From Nitrososphaerota archaeon (GTDB lineage: Archaea > Thermoproteota > Nitrososphaeria > Conexivisphaerales > UBA164), in contig JAMCTX010000010.1 of NCBI GenBank assembly GCA_023381255.1, positions 58,643 through 122,642 on the forward strand: a stretch of DNA of 64,000 nt. The letters are read 5' to 3'. This document shows, one piece after another, positions 17,315-26,871 of this stretch; positions within the stretch are counted from its first letter, which is position 1, and every line of letters begins with the position of its first letter. A model generated the notes under the pieces. The model was not told the origin of the DNA, did no database searches, and saw nothing but the letters and a program-made list of their open reading frames with translations. Both the position numbers and the translations under genes were made by a program.

Positions 17315-17545
17315 CTACTCCTTTAGAGGAGATATAAGAATCACGTTGTCCCCGCGTATAACTATAATCCCAAGAGCTTTAGACGTTCCATCTTCATATA
17401 TTTCTTCGCTATTGCCCAGGATAAGGTTCATATGCTGGTCGAAACCGTCAAGTTGACCCCTTATCTTTTTATTTCCCTTTAAACGAATCAGTACTTTCTT
17501 ATTTAGGCTTTCTGAAAGCACCTTCAGTGTTATATCAGCTGACAT
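17315..17545 (-). CDS. Sm-like archaeal protein (Lsm)
   Basis: 76 aa, the usual length of archaeal Lsm-alpha proteins. Sm1 (VLIRLKGNKKIRGQLDGFD, then QHMNLIL) contains the RNA-binding Asp/Met/Asn. Sm2 is IIVIRGDNVILISP with the Arg-Gly-Asp RNA contact. Such proteins form heptameric rings that bind U-rich RNA and act in RNA turnover or tRNA processing. It is in its own small unit, next to but separate from leuS (about 145 nt). Confidence 0.92.
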   Translation of the reverse strand: MSADITLKVLSESLNKKVLIRLKGNKKIRGQLDGFDQHMNLILGNSEEIYEDGTSKALGIIVIRGDNVILISPLKE

Positions 17546-17690
17546 TTATTGCCACTGATGGAGTGATAAAAGGGTAAGTTATATACTTTATGTGCTGCAT
17601 CATTTCACGCCAACCGATTGATAAATAAAAATATGCATTTTAGATGCGTAAGCATATCTCAGGCATTTTCTAATGGATATAATGTTATTA

Positions 17691-20453
17691 CTAAATTTGC
17701 TTTTCTATAAAAATTGACGGCTTCATTGGAAGCGCCTTTTCTGCCCTTGCAAATGAAGATTGGTCAGCCTGCTTTATGTTTTTCACTTCAACAGCAATTC
17801 CCACTTCCTGCTTAATGTAATTTTGGTGCTCTGTGTAAATTTTCACTTCATCTACTTTCCCAAAATATTTTCTTTGCAGTTCAGGCAGAGAATTCAACAG
17901 CTTTTCTATTGCTGCCTTTTTTTGATCTCCCAATGTTTGTACTTTGCTTGCTATTTCTGCCGCGGAATGATCATCATATGCAAAAACTGTTATCTTTTTT
18001 GGTTTTATTTTTATCACCTTTAATATTTCCCTAATGTCGTTAATCAGTCTTAATGTCAGGTCAATTGCCAGATCCACGCTTTCATCATAATCAAGTCCTT
18101 TTGGCCACCCTTCAATTATAACACTTTTAAAACTTCCTACTAGACTATACAGTTCTTCAGCAAAGTATGGCATAAATGGGGCAACGGTGGATGACCATGC
18201 CCTAATAAGAGTTACCATGACTGCTGGGTTAGCCTTGTATTGCTTCATTTTGAGATACTGCCTAAAGTAATTATCCATATCAAAAAGTGCCACTTGAAGT
18301 GCGCCCTTGATGTTCATTTTTTCTATCATGTCACCAACTTGTAAAGAAACTGCTGAAATCCTATTTAACATCCACCTATCGTACATGTCGTTTTTTTCAT
18401 TATCGTCTTTTAGATGCTGACTTGCAGACAATAATATTCTCTCCAATTTTTCCTTTATGCTTATCGCAAGCTCACCCTTCCAGTTTGCATCATCCATATA
18501 TTCGGAACTTATTAGTAGAGAAGCTCTAACTGCATCTGCCCCATAATCCTTTACTGCTTCTTCGATGGTTATTAAATTGCCCTTTGATTTTGACATTTTT
18601 TCGTTTTCAACCCTTAACATCCCGTTTACTGAAATCCCCCTTGGCCATTTTTTAATATCAAATAATGCTACATGATGAAATATAAAGAAGGTTAGATGAT
18701 TGGGAACAAGCTCCTTCGCTGAAACCCTCATATCTACCGGGTACCAGTAAACAAATTCATCTCTCATCTTTTTAAGATAATCAACATTAATGCCCGTACG
18801 CTCAGATATGATTGCTGTATCCCCTGTGCCATAGAAAATATAATCAAAAACGTCTTTATCTAATATTTCAGGGGATAACTTTTTCAGTATGTGGGAAACT
18901 GTATAAAATGCCATGTACACGGTTGAATCGCTTAACGTCTCAATTAACCATTTATTGTCCCACGGAAGATGCGTGCCCAAGCCGCTTTGCCTTGCGCACG
19001 GGTAATCAAGAAGCCAGTCGACTACCTCAAGGAACCAGTTTCTGGCTTCTTCTGGATATATGTTCATTCCGTTTATGCACTCTTTTGCTTTATCCTTCCA
19101 AGCAGAATCGGAATATTTAAGGAACCACTGGTCCTGCAGAATTTTTACATGACACCTTGCTGTGCACCTGCAAATTACAGGTTCCGGAAGGTCGTACATG
19201 CTAAAGGCAAGTTTTGCCGATTTTAAATCTGAAAATACAGAATTTCTTGCCACGCTAACCGGCATTCCTGCATATTTGCCGCAATTACCCCTTAATTTTC
19301 CCTTTCTCAATTCTAAAGAGTATATTTCTCTTGTTGCTTCATCTGCCTTCATATCTTCCTGATTGCTGATTTTCATTTTTTGAACGATTTCAACAGCCGG
19401 ATGATCACTATACCCTTCAACTTCTATTATGCTGATTGGGTTTATGCTAATCGCAGCAGGATCCCCTTTTGTCTGTAGGTCTCTCAGTGCAAGGTAGTCA
19501 TATGGTGCATGAGAAGGCACGCTGTACACTACTTCTGTGCCTATAGCACTATCTATAAATATTGCAGGAAGTATGGGAATTTTTCTGCCAATTATCGGCA
19601 CTGTGGCCTCTTTATATAATAGCACCTTACCGCTAAATCGTTCAATTATGTTTATGTTAAATAGCTGATCCCTTAGGCGTTCAACTGAATTTTCGCCTAT
19701 AATCCATGTTTGCCCATTAACTTCTGCTTTAACATAATCAAGCTCAGGATGTATCCAGATGTTTGTGGCTCCAAATATGGTTTCAGGCCTTAGAGTTGAT
19801 GCTACAAGGTAGGATCCATCATCCATCCCGAAAAGAATTAACCTGAATTCTACAGGAAAAACCCCTTCTCCCTTTAACCTGTCATGATCTCCTACTGGCG
19901 ATTTATCCCTTGGACACCATACAACTGGATGTGAGCCCTTTGTTATGTAACCTTTATCCCTTAACGTATTGAACTGCCATTCAACAAATTTGCTGAACCA
20001 TGGATCGTTGCTGGTTGTCTTAAATTCGCGACGCCAGTCAATTCCTACACCGATAAGATTTATAGCTTCCTTGTTTCTTTGAGTATAATAATTTGCCATA
20101 TAAAGTGGGTCCCTGAACTTGGAAATTATATCATCAGGCAACTTGTCAACCTGCTTGAACTCCTTTATCATATTTTCATCGCCTTTAGCTAATCTTTCGG
20201 CGGCGGATACTATAGGTTGGCCTGTCCAGTGCCATGCCTGAGGGAAAAGCACGTTATATCCTCTAAGCCTGTAATATCTGGCATATGCATCAGCCCTGGA
20301 AATGGTATATGCGTGGCCAAGGTGTAATGGACCATTCATATATGGTATGGGGAATGTTACAAATTTCTTTGGTTTCTCTGAATCGGCATCAGCATGATAA
20401 ATTCTAAGATCGTCCCATATTTTATTCCATTTATGTTCAAGTTCATAATTCAT
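17691..20453 (-). CDS. leuS: Leucyl-tRNA synthetase, archaeal type
   Basis: 920 aa, the usual size of archaeal LeuRS. Class I signatures: PYMNGPLHLGHAYTISRAD (HIGH motif as HLGH) and ENEKMSKSKGN (KMSKS, exact). The inserted CP1 editing domain (about residues 190-470) contains the Thr-rich STLRPETIFGATN block and VPSHAPYDYLAL, needed to hydrolyse mischarged tRNA. The anticodon-binding and C-terminal domains follow. It attaches leucine to tRNA-Leu. It sits alone, between Lsm and the SRP RNA gene, and both are on the same strand. Confidence 0.96.
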   Translation of the reverse strand: MNYELEHKWNKIWDDLRIYHADADSEKPKKFVTFPIPYMNGPLHLGHAYTISRADAYARYYRLRGYNVLFPQAWHWTGQPIVSAAERLAKGDENMIKEFKQVDKLPDDIISKFRDPLYMANYYTQRNKEAINLIGVGIDWRREFKTTSNDPWFSKFVEWQFNTLRDKGYITKGSHPVVWCPRDKSPVGDHDRLKGEGVFPVEFRLILFGMDDGSYLVASTLRPETIFGATNIWIHPELDYVKAEVNGQTWIIGENSVERLRDQLFNINIIERFSGKVLLYKEATVPIIGRKIPILPAIFIDSAIGTEVVYSVPSHAPYDYLALRDLQTKGDPAAISINPISIIEVEGYSDHPAVEIVQKMKISNQEDMKADEATREIYSLELRKGKLRGNCGKYAGMPVSVARNSVFSDLKSAKLAFSMYDLPEPVICRCTARCHVKILQDQWFLKYSDSAWKDKAKECINGMNIYPEEARNWFLEVVDWLLDYPCARQSGLGTHLPWDNKWLIETLSDSTVYMAFYTVSHILKKLSPEILDKDVFDYIFYGTGDTAIISERTGINVDYLKKMRDEFVYWYPVDMRVSAKELVPNHLTFFIFHHVALFDIKKWPRGISVNGMLRVENEKMSKSKGNLITIEEAVKDYGADAVRASLLISSEYMDDANWKGELAISIKEKLERILLSASQHLKDDNEKNDMYDRWMLNRISAVSLQVGDMIEKMNIKGALQVALFDMDNYFRQYLKMKQYKANPAVMVTLIRAWSSTVAPFMPYFAEELYSLVGSFKSVIIEGWPKGLDYDESVDLAIDLTLRLINDIREILKVIKIKPKKITVFAYDDHSAAEIASKVQTLGDQKKAAIEKLLNSLPELQRKYFGKVDEVKIYTEHQNYIKQEVGIAVEVKNIKQADQSSFARAEKALPMKPSIFIEKQI

Positions 20454-20510
20454 TGTAGTTATCTTTTAATGTGAAACCTGAATGTATTTATAAGTTTGCC
20501 TGATAAGGCG

Positions 20511-20821
20511 GCAGCGGCAGGCAGGTTTACCTAAATGCGAGCTGGTGTATAACACTGCTTGCTGTCTGAAGCGTAGGCGGCTAGGCGCCCCTTTCCTGCC
20601 TTAGGGCTGCTCCCTCCCGGGCCTGACCCGGTTCGACAGTTATGCACTTATTACGTCCCTTCAAACGAAACTAGTGCGAAGGTAGCCCCAGCTGGCGCTT
20701 CATCATACACTGGGCAGTGCATGCATCAGCACACATTCAGTTTACCCTGCCTTATCTGGCCCCCGCATATAGCCGGTTTCGGGCAAAGGGGACGGCTGAC
20801 CCCCGGCCCTACCCGCTGCCT
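20511..20821 (-). ncRNA. ffs: Signal recognition particle 7S RNA
   Basis: The minus strand contains the SRP domain helix 8 signature GGGTCAGGCCCGGGAGGGAG followed by CAGCC (about 20610-20635). This includes the GGAG internal-loop motif that binds SRP54. The 5' end (GGCAGCGGGTAGGGCCGGGG) pairs with the 3' end (CCTGCCGCTGCC), giving the closed archaeal form with helix 1. The length of about 310 nt fits archaeal SRP RNAs. An ATTTAAAT box at 20843-20850 lies about 25 nt upstream of the predicted 5' end. Ends are accurate to a few nucleotides. Confidence 0.93.
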
Positions 20822-20908
20822 TAATTACTACCTACTCACATAATTTAAATGTTTGCAAAGCGCTAAAATTCATTTTACTAACTGTGGTCCGGAAATTCCC
20901 AAGTTGTG

Positions 20909-22250
20909 AACTACGCCCAGTTAAAACTGGGCGCGTCCCGTTTCATTGACCAAACTTGCATCCACGAATGGAATATTATTAAAGTATTCCACCATGGATG
21001 TAGAGGTTCTGTCATCCGCGGGCATTAAGGGCTTATTTAACCCCAAGGACCTGCGCACCGTAAGTCCCTCCTCCGCATTATCTATTGCAGAGTTCAAATC
21101 CCTGTCAATCACGTTCCCACAGTAGGGGCAAACATAAACGCGCTGGCTCAGCGGCATCTTTGTTCTCTTGTGGCACTGCGAACATTCCTGAGTTGATGGA
21201 TAAAACGGATCAATTTCCTGGGCGCCATGGTCATTCAGGAACGTTTTGACATTGCCAAGAGCAGTTGCACCAACTATTTCTCCCCACAACCTTTCCCATA
21301 ACCTGATGTTGTCATCCTGAAATGATACTAGCGCAAAATTAGTCACAAGATAGCTTCCCACCTTGTTTGCTATGTCCTTCCTGATGTTAGAAAGGTGCTC
21401 GTACTCCTTCTGCAATTTCAGCTGAGTTTCACGGTACCTTTTGGAACCCACTTTTTTCCTCTTCAACAACCTCTGCAGCTTCTTTATTTTTTCATCTACC
21501 AGTGGCACCTTGAAATTTATTCTTACTCCGTTTGACAGAGTGAGCTGGTTTTTGATGCCGAAGTCGATGCCTATGTAATATGGCAATTGTTCATGCTCCT
21601 CCTTTGGAAGGAAAGCTGTTATCTGTATGTAATAGTCGCCGTGCCTTTTTATCAGCCTTGCATTTGCAAGCTCGGCATTTTCTGGTATCTGTTCCAGCCC
21701 GTTGATTTTCAATGCCCCAATTCTCTGCACTTTAACGTGCCTTTTGTCTACAATTTTGTACGTTATACCGTTCTGCTGCAACGGTATTGACAAATTTCTT
21801 GAATCTGATTTTGCCAACCTTTATTCCTGCCTGTTTCATTTTGCTCAAATTTATTATGTCCTGCTTGAGCTGGTCTATCAAGCCCTGTTTCATCTGGCTG
21901 GAGATTACCTTCAACTCCCTTTCCTCAAAGCTATCCCCTGCCTTTACCTGAACGCTTTTTATTTTGTAGTCTGTAGCAAACGGCCCGCTGGCTATGGCAT
22001 AGTTTGTTAGCCATTTGGCTTCTAGGAAAACCCTTCCCAGCTTTTCAAGGGTGACCGCGTCAAGGTGGTTCTTGAGCACCTTAACTTCATAACACTTGGC
22101 GGACATCCCTGCACGCCTTTCCCTGGTCTCACTGCGCTCTTTGGCAATCTGCCGGTACTTGGCCGTTTGCATGAATGTATTATAGCAAATTGTATATTTA
22201 AGGACTGTCATTTTTGACAATTCATCCTTTGCTTGAAAGCAAAGGTTTTC
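20909..22250 (-). mobile_element. TnpB-only IS200/IS605-type element
   Basis: Element without a TnpA gene (IS1341 type). The end beyond the tnpB stop has a perfect palindrome CGCCCAGTTAAAACTGGGCG (20914-20933). The other end, before tnpB, has two hairpin-forming sequences: TGTCA...TGACA at 22206-22219 and CCTTTGCTT-GA-AAGCAAAGG at 22226-22245. By analogy with studied TnpB systems, a guide (omega) RNA would come from the tnpB 3' region and run past 20909 into flanking DNA. The exact left boundary is not defined. A remnant of the same family lies at 12881-13190. Confidence 0.7.
20921..22172 (-). pseudogene. tnpB: TnpB nuclease, single frameshift
   Basis: Two frames encode one TnpB. The N-terminal part runs from the ATG at 22172 (25 nt after a TATATTTA box) to near 21790. 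The C-terminal part continues in another frame to 20921. Joining them after KVGKIRFKKFVN gives about 415 aa. RuvC-I is GIDFGIKNQLTLSNG (Asp). The RuvC-II position reads VSFQDDNIRLW, with Gln where many TnpBs have the catalytic Glu. The zinc ribbon is ECSQCHKRT...VCPYCGNV, followed by RuvC-III DRDLNSAI. It would be inactive unless the ribosome shifts frame or the base is an assembly error. TnpB is an RNA-guided DNA endonuclease that helps IS retention. Confidence 0.82.
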
Positions 22251-22325
22251 TTGTCACATAATCAATAAATAAAATATGCTGTAAGCTAATCTGTAAGAGT
22301 TTGCATATGCCCCAAAATAGTTAAA

Positions 22326-25010
22326 TTATTTTAAATTTTGTTTATATCTTTCTATAATACTGCGCAATTTTTCGTTGTCCAGCTTTCTAATGATGCCCTG
22401 AGCAGATCTTCCTCTGCCTCCCCCCGTGCCAGAGAATTCACGGTTAAGCTCTGCAGAAACGGATTGGGCTGCGATTCCTCTTTCTTCTGCACGATTTCCT
22501 GTTATTATTATATATCCAAAGCCATCCTGCTGATGCCAAAGAGCGATAAAGATGGCTCCCCCATTTACAGCATAATGGTTGCCCATTGCAACTGCCTTTT
22601 CCCTAGTTAACCAAGGCTCATTAATAAGCAGCACATCGGGTGAATCCCTGCTTAAAATTCCAGCATAATTTTTCAACATAGTTTCCAGATCCGCTTCAGC
22701 CGACTTTAATTCCGCTTCCATCCTGTCTATAAATTTCGGAATATTTTCATCTTCGGAGACTTTGAGCCTTTGCTTTATGCTTCCTATAGTGTCCTCCATG
22801 TTTTGTATGTATTTTATAGCAGGCACGCCGGCCGCGAACTCTATTCTATCTACGCCATCCTGTATTCTTTCTACCCTTAATATTTTTATAAAACCTATCT
22901 GACCGGTGTAATCCACGTGAGTGCCTCCGCACGCTTCAACGTCATAATTCCCTATTTTAATGATTCTGAGCTTGTTGCCGGGAACAACACCGCCCTGATA
23001 TATCCTGAACCCAAACTCGCTTTCGGCTTTTATCCTGTCCATGACAAGCTTATCAACCTTTATGTTCTCCAGAACTATCCTGTTTGCCAGTTCCTCGATC
23101 TCCTTTACCTGCTTTTCACTTAATGCGGAGTGATGCGTAATATCAAGCCTGGCCCTGTTTTCCTCCTTAAATGCTGAATTCTGCCAGACCCATGGTCCAA
23201 GAACTATTCTGGAAGCTGCATTAACAACATGAGTTGCAGTATGATGCCTCATAAGGGATGTCCTCCTCTCAATATCTATTTCCCCCCTAACGATTTCGCC
23301 TGGCATGAACTCCTTACCCTGAACCTTATGTCCTATTATGCCTCTAATCTTCACCACATCAACCACCTCAGAGCCATCCAGTTTACCCCTGTCCGGTTCC
23401 TGTCCTCCCGACCTTGGGTAGAACGCTGTTCTATCAAGTATTACGTAACCGTTTTCAACTTTCAATACCCTTGCCTCGAAATTATATATGTTATCATAAT
23501 AAAGCTGCCGCGTCTCTGCGAGCCCGTCCGGATCAAAAACCGGCTTAAGCGGCACCGATGCAGGCCTTTCATGTTTTGATGTTATATATAATAGGACTTC
23601 AGCGGGGTCAACATCAATCAATCCGGCCTTAGACAATAACTCCGGTGATATGCCATTAGATTCATATAGCTTTGCCGCTTCTTCAATATTTACGCCTGAT
23701 TTACTATACTTTTCAAGCATCTTACTGGTGGCTTCTTCAAGTTTATGATATCTTTGCGTTTCAACATTAATTATTTCCTGCAATGTGCTCACAGATTCGT
23801 TAAGTTCAGGGTACATAGGTTTAAGGTATTCTGCATTCCAGTTAAGAAGTTCGTACACGCTTATTTCCCATTTTCTTTCACTTATTATTTCAAGCATGCG
23901 ACGCATTAATACCCTTAAATTATATCCCCCACCAACATTGCTTGGTAATTGGCCGTCAGTCAAAGCAAACAGCAGCGTTCTGCTGTGATCAAGCAAAACA
24001 AATAAATCTCTCAGTTGAAGTATTGAATCCTTCGATTGCATGTCTGACCCCAGTATTTTGTTCAGAAGCTCGGATTGCGATCCTTCAGCAAAATCTAGAT
24101 CTCCAGCTTTTACATAAAAGCTCTTGACCAAATCATTATCAATCTCAATACCCAAAATAGAGGCAAGTCTACCCACCATCTTACCGAAGACTGCATCATA
24201 GCTAGTAGGTGTTCCGTTAGTTAACCATACAAACCTCTCCAGCCCTGCTCCCATATCTACAACCGGCGGTTCAAACCTTTTGTAAGATTCCATACTCCCT
24301 TCAAATTCAGTAAAAACCGCATTGCCAAGTTCAAGATTTTTTACAAAATACTCAAGTGAATACCCAAATGCCCCATATCCCATCCATACGTCCTCCACAA
24401 ATGTTATTTCGTTTTCAGGAATGTGAAGCTGTTTGGCCAGAAGCCTGTAATCTAGATCCACAGTCCTATCCTTCCAGTAGCCCTCCCCGTTTGCCAGTGC
24501 ATGCTGCCCTATCATGCAGAAAGATGTGAAGTGTCTTCCTGTAAGACCTACATTTGCTATGTCATTGAACCTTATGCTTGTCTGTGGAACTATTAGCGGA
24601 TTTGCAGGAAAATCAAATATAACCTTTCCTTCTTCCACTCTCTGGAAGTCTATGATTGATGCTACGGTAAAGTAAAGGTCGTCCCTCCATCTAGCAACCA
24701 CGGGATACCTTTTTATGAAAGTATGGCCGTTTTTTACAAAAAAATCTTTTATACGATCCCACATTTCAACATAATTTAACCGGTCACCTGAAGGATTTCC
24801 TATAAATTCATATTTTGAGCATGGTTGATTGGGGCAATATTCCCTTTTATCATCCAGTGTCCAAAAGTATCTGCCACACCTTTTGCACTTTTTTCTTATG
24901 AAACCTCTCTCCTTAAACAGTTCTACTGCGTAAAGTTCAGGGCGCTTCTCTGAAAATTCAACCCTTAACTCATCCTTGTTCAACTTTCCATTACCTTGTA
25001 ATTTGACCAA
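22326..25010 (-). CDS. alaS: Alanyl-tRNA synthetase, archaeal type
   Basis: 894 aa. The N-terminus carries the archaeal zinc-like CxxC...C segment (CKRCGRYFWTLDDKREYCP) absent from bacterial AlaRS. The class II core contains GAGLERFVWL (motif 3 region). The editing domain has RHHTATHVVNAASR (HxxxH) and ACGGTHVDYTGQIG (Cys and His zinc ligands), which clear Ser- and Gly-tRNA-Ala. The C-terminal GTGGGRGRSAQG glycine-rich motif precedes the end. It is monocistronic by spacing. Assignment is secure. Confidence 0.96.
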   Translation of the reverse strand: MVKLQGNGKLNKDELRVEFSEKRPELYAVELFKERGFIRKKCKRCGRYFWTLDDKREYCPNQPCSKYEFIGNPSGDRLNYVEMWDRIKDFFVKNGHTFIKRYPVVARWRDDLYFTVASIIDFQRVEEGKVIFDFPANPLIVPQTSIRFNDIANVGLTGRHFTSFCMIGQHALANGEGYWKDRTVDLDYRLLAKQLHIPENEITFVEDVWMGYGAFGYSLEYFVKNLELGNAVFTEFEGSMESYKRFEPPVVDMGAGLERFVWLTNGTPTSYDAVFGKMVGRLASILGIEIDNDLVKSFYVKAGDLDFAEGSQSELLNKILGSDMQSKDSILQLRDLFVLLDHSRTLLFALTDGQLPSNVGGGYNLRVLMRRMLEIISERKWEISVYELLNWNAEYLKPMYPELNESVSTLQEIINVETQRYHKLEEATSKMLEKYSKSGVNIEEAAKLYESNGISPELLSKAGLIDVDPAEVLLYITSKHERPASVPLKPVFDPDGLAETRQLYYDNIYNFEARVLKVENGYVILDRTAFYPRSGGQEPDRGKLDGSEVVDVVKIRGIIGHKVQGKEFMPGEIVRGEIDIERRTSLMRHHTATHVVNAASRIVLGPWVWQNSAFKEENRARLDITHHSALSEKQVKEIEELANRIVLENIKVDKLVMDRIKAESEFGFRIYQGGVVPGNKLRIIKIGNYDVEACGGTHVDYTGQIGFIKILRVERIQDGVDRIEFAAGVPAIKYIQNMEDTIGSIKQRLKVSEDENIPKFIDRMEAELKSAEADLETMLKNYAGILSRDSPDVLLINEPWLTREKAVAMGNHYAVNGGAIFIALWHQQDGFGYIIITGNRAEERGIAAQSVSAELNREFSGTGGGRGRSAQGIIRKLDNEKLRSIIERYKQNLK

Positions 25011-25176
25011 TTTAATCGTATCTGTAGGTAGTTAATAGGGTGTTAGGAGTTGAGGCTACAAATTCCATGTGAATTATCGATTTACCGGCTAAAGGCTCAC
25101 AAAAAGTTATATCTGCAAATAACGAAAAAAGTGCTAATCTATGAAGCATTAATAAGCTTTTAGCTTGAGAGTTGCT

Positions 25177-26190
25177 CTTCTCTTTTCTTTAAATTATTAA
25201 CGCGCGACAGCCACCGGCGGACAATGAAGCTAACAGACGACAAGATACGCTGGATTATCAGGAGAAAGATTGACGGCAGCATGACAACAAAGCAGATAGC
25301 CGAGGCGCAGGGGGTTGACCAGTCTCGTGTCAGACAGCTCTGGCTTGAGTTCAGGAATAATGGCAAAGTGCCAACGTTGAAGCCGGCAGTCCTAAAAGGA
25401 TTATCAGCGAATGGGAGGAAGACAAAGTGCTGGAAACATTCACTTCACGTCCATCAAACGCGGTAGCCCTGGAGAAGTTGCTCAAGCAGCAGGGAATTAA
25501 TATATCTCACCGCCTAATACACAGCATATTGAAGAAGCGTGGGTTGTCTGCGTCTGAGCTCAATAAAGGCAAGAGGAGGAAGTGGGTGAAATACGAAAGA
25601 AGGCATTCAAACTCATTGTGGCACACTGATTACTACATGGTTGAGGATCCCAGGTGGAGGGGCAAGTGGTTCATAGCTTATATTGACGATGACTCAAGGA
25701 TGGTTACTGAATAGGGGCTGTTTAACGAGGCAACAACAGAAAATGCGCTGCTTGTTCTTGATGAAGCAATGGCAAAGTGGGGCAGGCCATCTGCAATAAT
25801 GACTGACCATGGATCACAGTTCTTTGCAAACTTTGGTGACAGCAAGGCACCGGGCATAACATCATTTCAGGAACACCTTGCTAAGCTGAGGATAAGGCAC
25901 ATACTTGAAAGGGTCGGCCATCCCCAGAGCAACGGCAAGATTGAAAGGTTCTTTGGGTCACTCCAGCTCAGGGTCAAGCATTTCAGTTCAATAGAAGATT
26001 ACGTTACATACTACAATGAAAGGAGGCCTCACATGTCACTAGATTTTGACAGGCTCGAGACTCCTGTGCAGGCATTTTACAGGAAGTGGGACAACAGGAG
26101 GAAGCCAACGCGGCATGTTCAGCAATTGATGGTTGGAGGGAGGCAGATATTAACATGAAACAAAGCGTTAATAATTTCGTGAAAAGACAG
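25177..26190 (+). mobile_element. IS481-like insertion sequence, copy 1 (decayed)
   Basis: About 1.0 kb. The ends read inward are TTCTCTTTTCTTTAAATTATT (left, 20-nt core) and CTGTCTTTTCACGAAATTAT (right, other strand), similar to those of copy 2. Flanking DNA shows a 12-nt direct repeat with two mismatches (TTGAGAGTTGCT at 25165-25176 and TGGAGAGTTGGT at 26191-26202), consistent with an old target duplication. Transposase is broken. Confidence 0.8.
25224..26158 (+). pseudogene. IS481-like transposase, frameshift plus nonsense mutation
   Basis: The N-terminal HTH (TTKQIAEAQGVDQSRVRQLW) and the rve integrase core are present, but compared with the open copy at 58521-59459 there is an indel near 25385-25400 and an in-frame TAG at 25712-25714 (where the other copy reads TGW). 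DDE residues remain in the fragments: HTDYYMV, MTDHGSQFF, NGKIERFFG. The remainder is nearly identical to copy 2, so decay is fairly recent. Confidence 0.85.
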
Positions 26191-26342
26191 TGGAGAGTTG
26201 GTCACCAATGTACCATAAAAGCGGAAACTGTTATGAATCAAAAATCCCAAAGCAAGCGGCTTTATGCTTTCAAAACCAGCAACATATAATAAATTTCATA
26301 AAAATTTATTAATTAAGACCGTAAAATACAGCCAGACCACGT

Positions 26343-26864
26343 TTGAGTGATATAAGAAAAGAAATTGATGACAATAGGGGGGCAGCCAAAAAGCTGGAAC
26401 TTCTTATTCCGGGATTAAAGGGTTACAGGAAATATGATGATCTTAGGGTTGCAGATGACATTTTAAGGCATCAAGTTGCCGATAAGCTTGATCAAGCTAG
26501 GGGAAACCTAGAAAAAATAAGAAAACAAATGGCTATGGTTGGAGATATAAGCAATATCACTAACATAGGTTCCCTTATTTCACAGTTACAAGAGCTCGGC
26601 GGAAAAGTGCTTTATGCCCAGCAAGGTTATGCGCCGCTTGTAGCTTCAATTAGGATTGATGATAAAAAATTAAATGAATTATATGAATATGATTATGGAT
26701 TCGTAAATGCAGCATTCACTCTGGCAACTTTAACAGCAAGTATTACTTACGATGCAAATACGATAAAATCTCAGATTCAAGCTGTTTCATCGGCAATAGA
26801 TGATTTTAAGAAGAAGTGGACCATAAGGATTAAAGCGGTAGAAGGAATCGCTTTAAAGGGATGA
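26343..26864 (+). CDS. Hypothetical helical protein, first gene of the SPFH/zinc-ribbon cluster
   Basis: 173 aa from a TTG at 26343. It is predicted almost wholly helical: charged heptad-like segments (VADKLDQARGNLEKIRKQMA), a middle Gly-containing stretch and a C-terminal helix rich in Ala/Ile. There are no cysteines or clear membrane segments. I do not recognise the family. It ends 7 nt before the SPFH gene and is surely co-transcribed. In Bacillus ydjFGHI, the SPFH and zinc-ribbon genes accompany a coiled-coil PspA-like protein. This gene may fill that place, but I see no PspA sequence signature, so this is only a positional analogy. Confidence 0.6.
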   Translation: MSDIRKEIDDNRGAAKKLELLIPGLKGYRKYDDLRVADDILRHQVADKLDQARGNLEKIRKQMAMVGDISNITNIGSLISQLQELGGKVLYAQQGYAPLVASIRIDDKKLNELYEYDYGFVNAAFTLATLTASITYDANTIKSQIQAVSSAIDDFKKKWTIRIKAVEGIALKG

Positions 26865-26871
26865 ATGGCAA

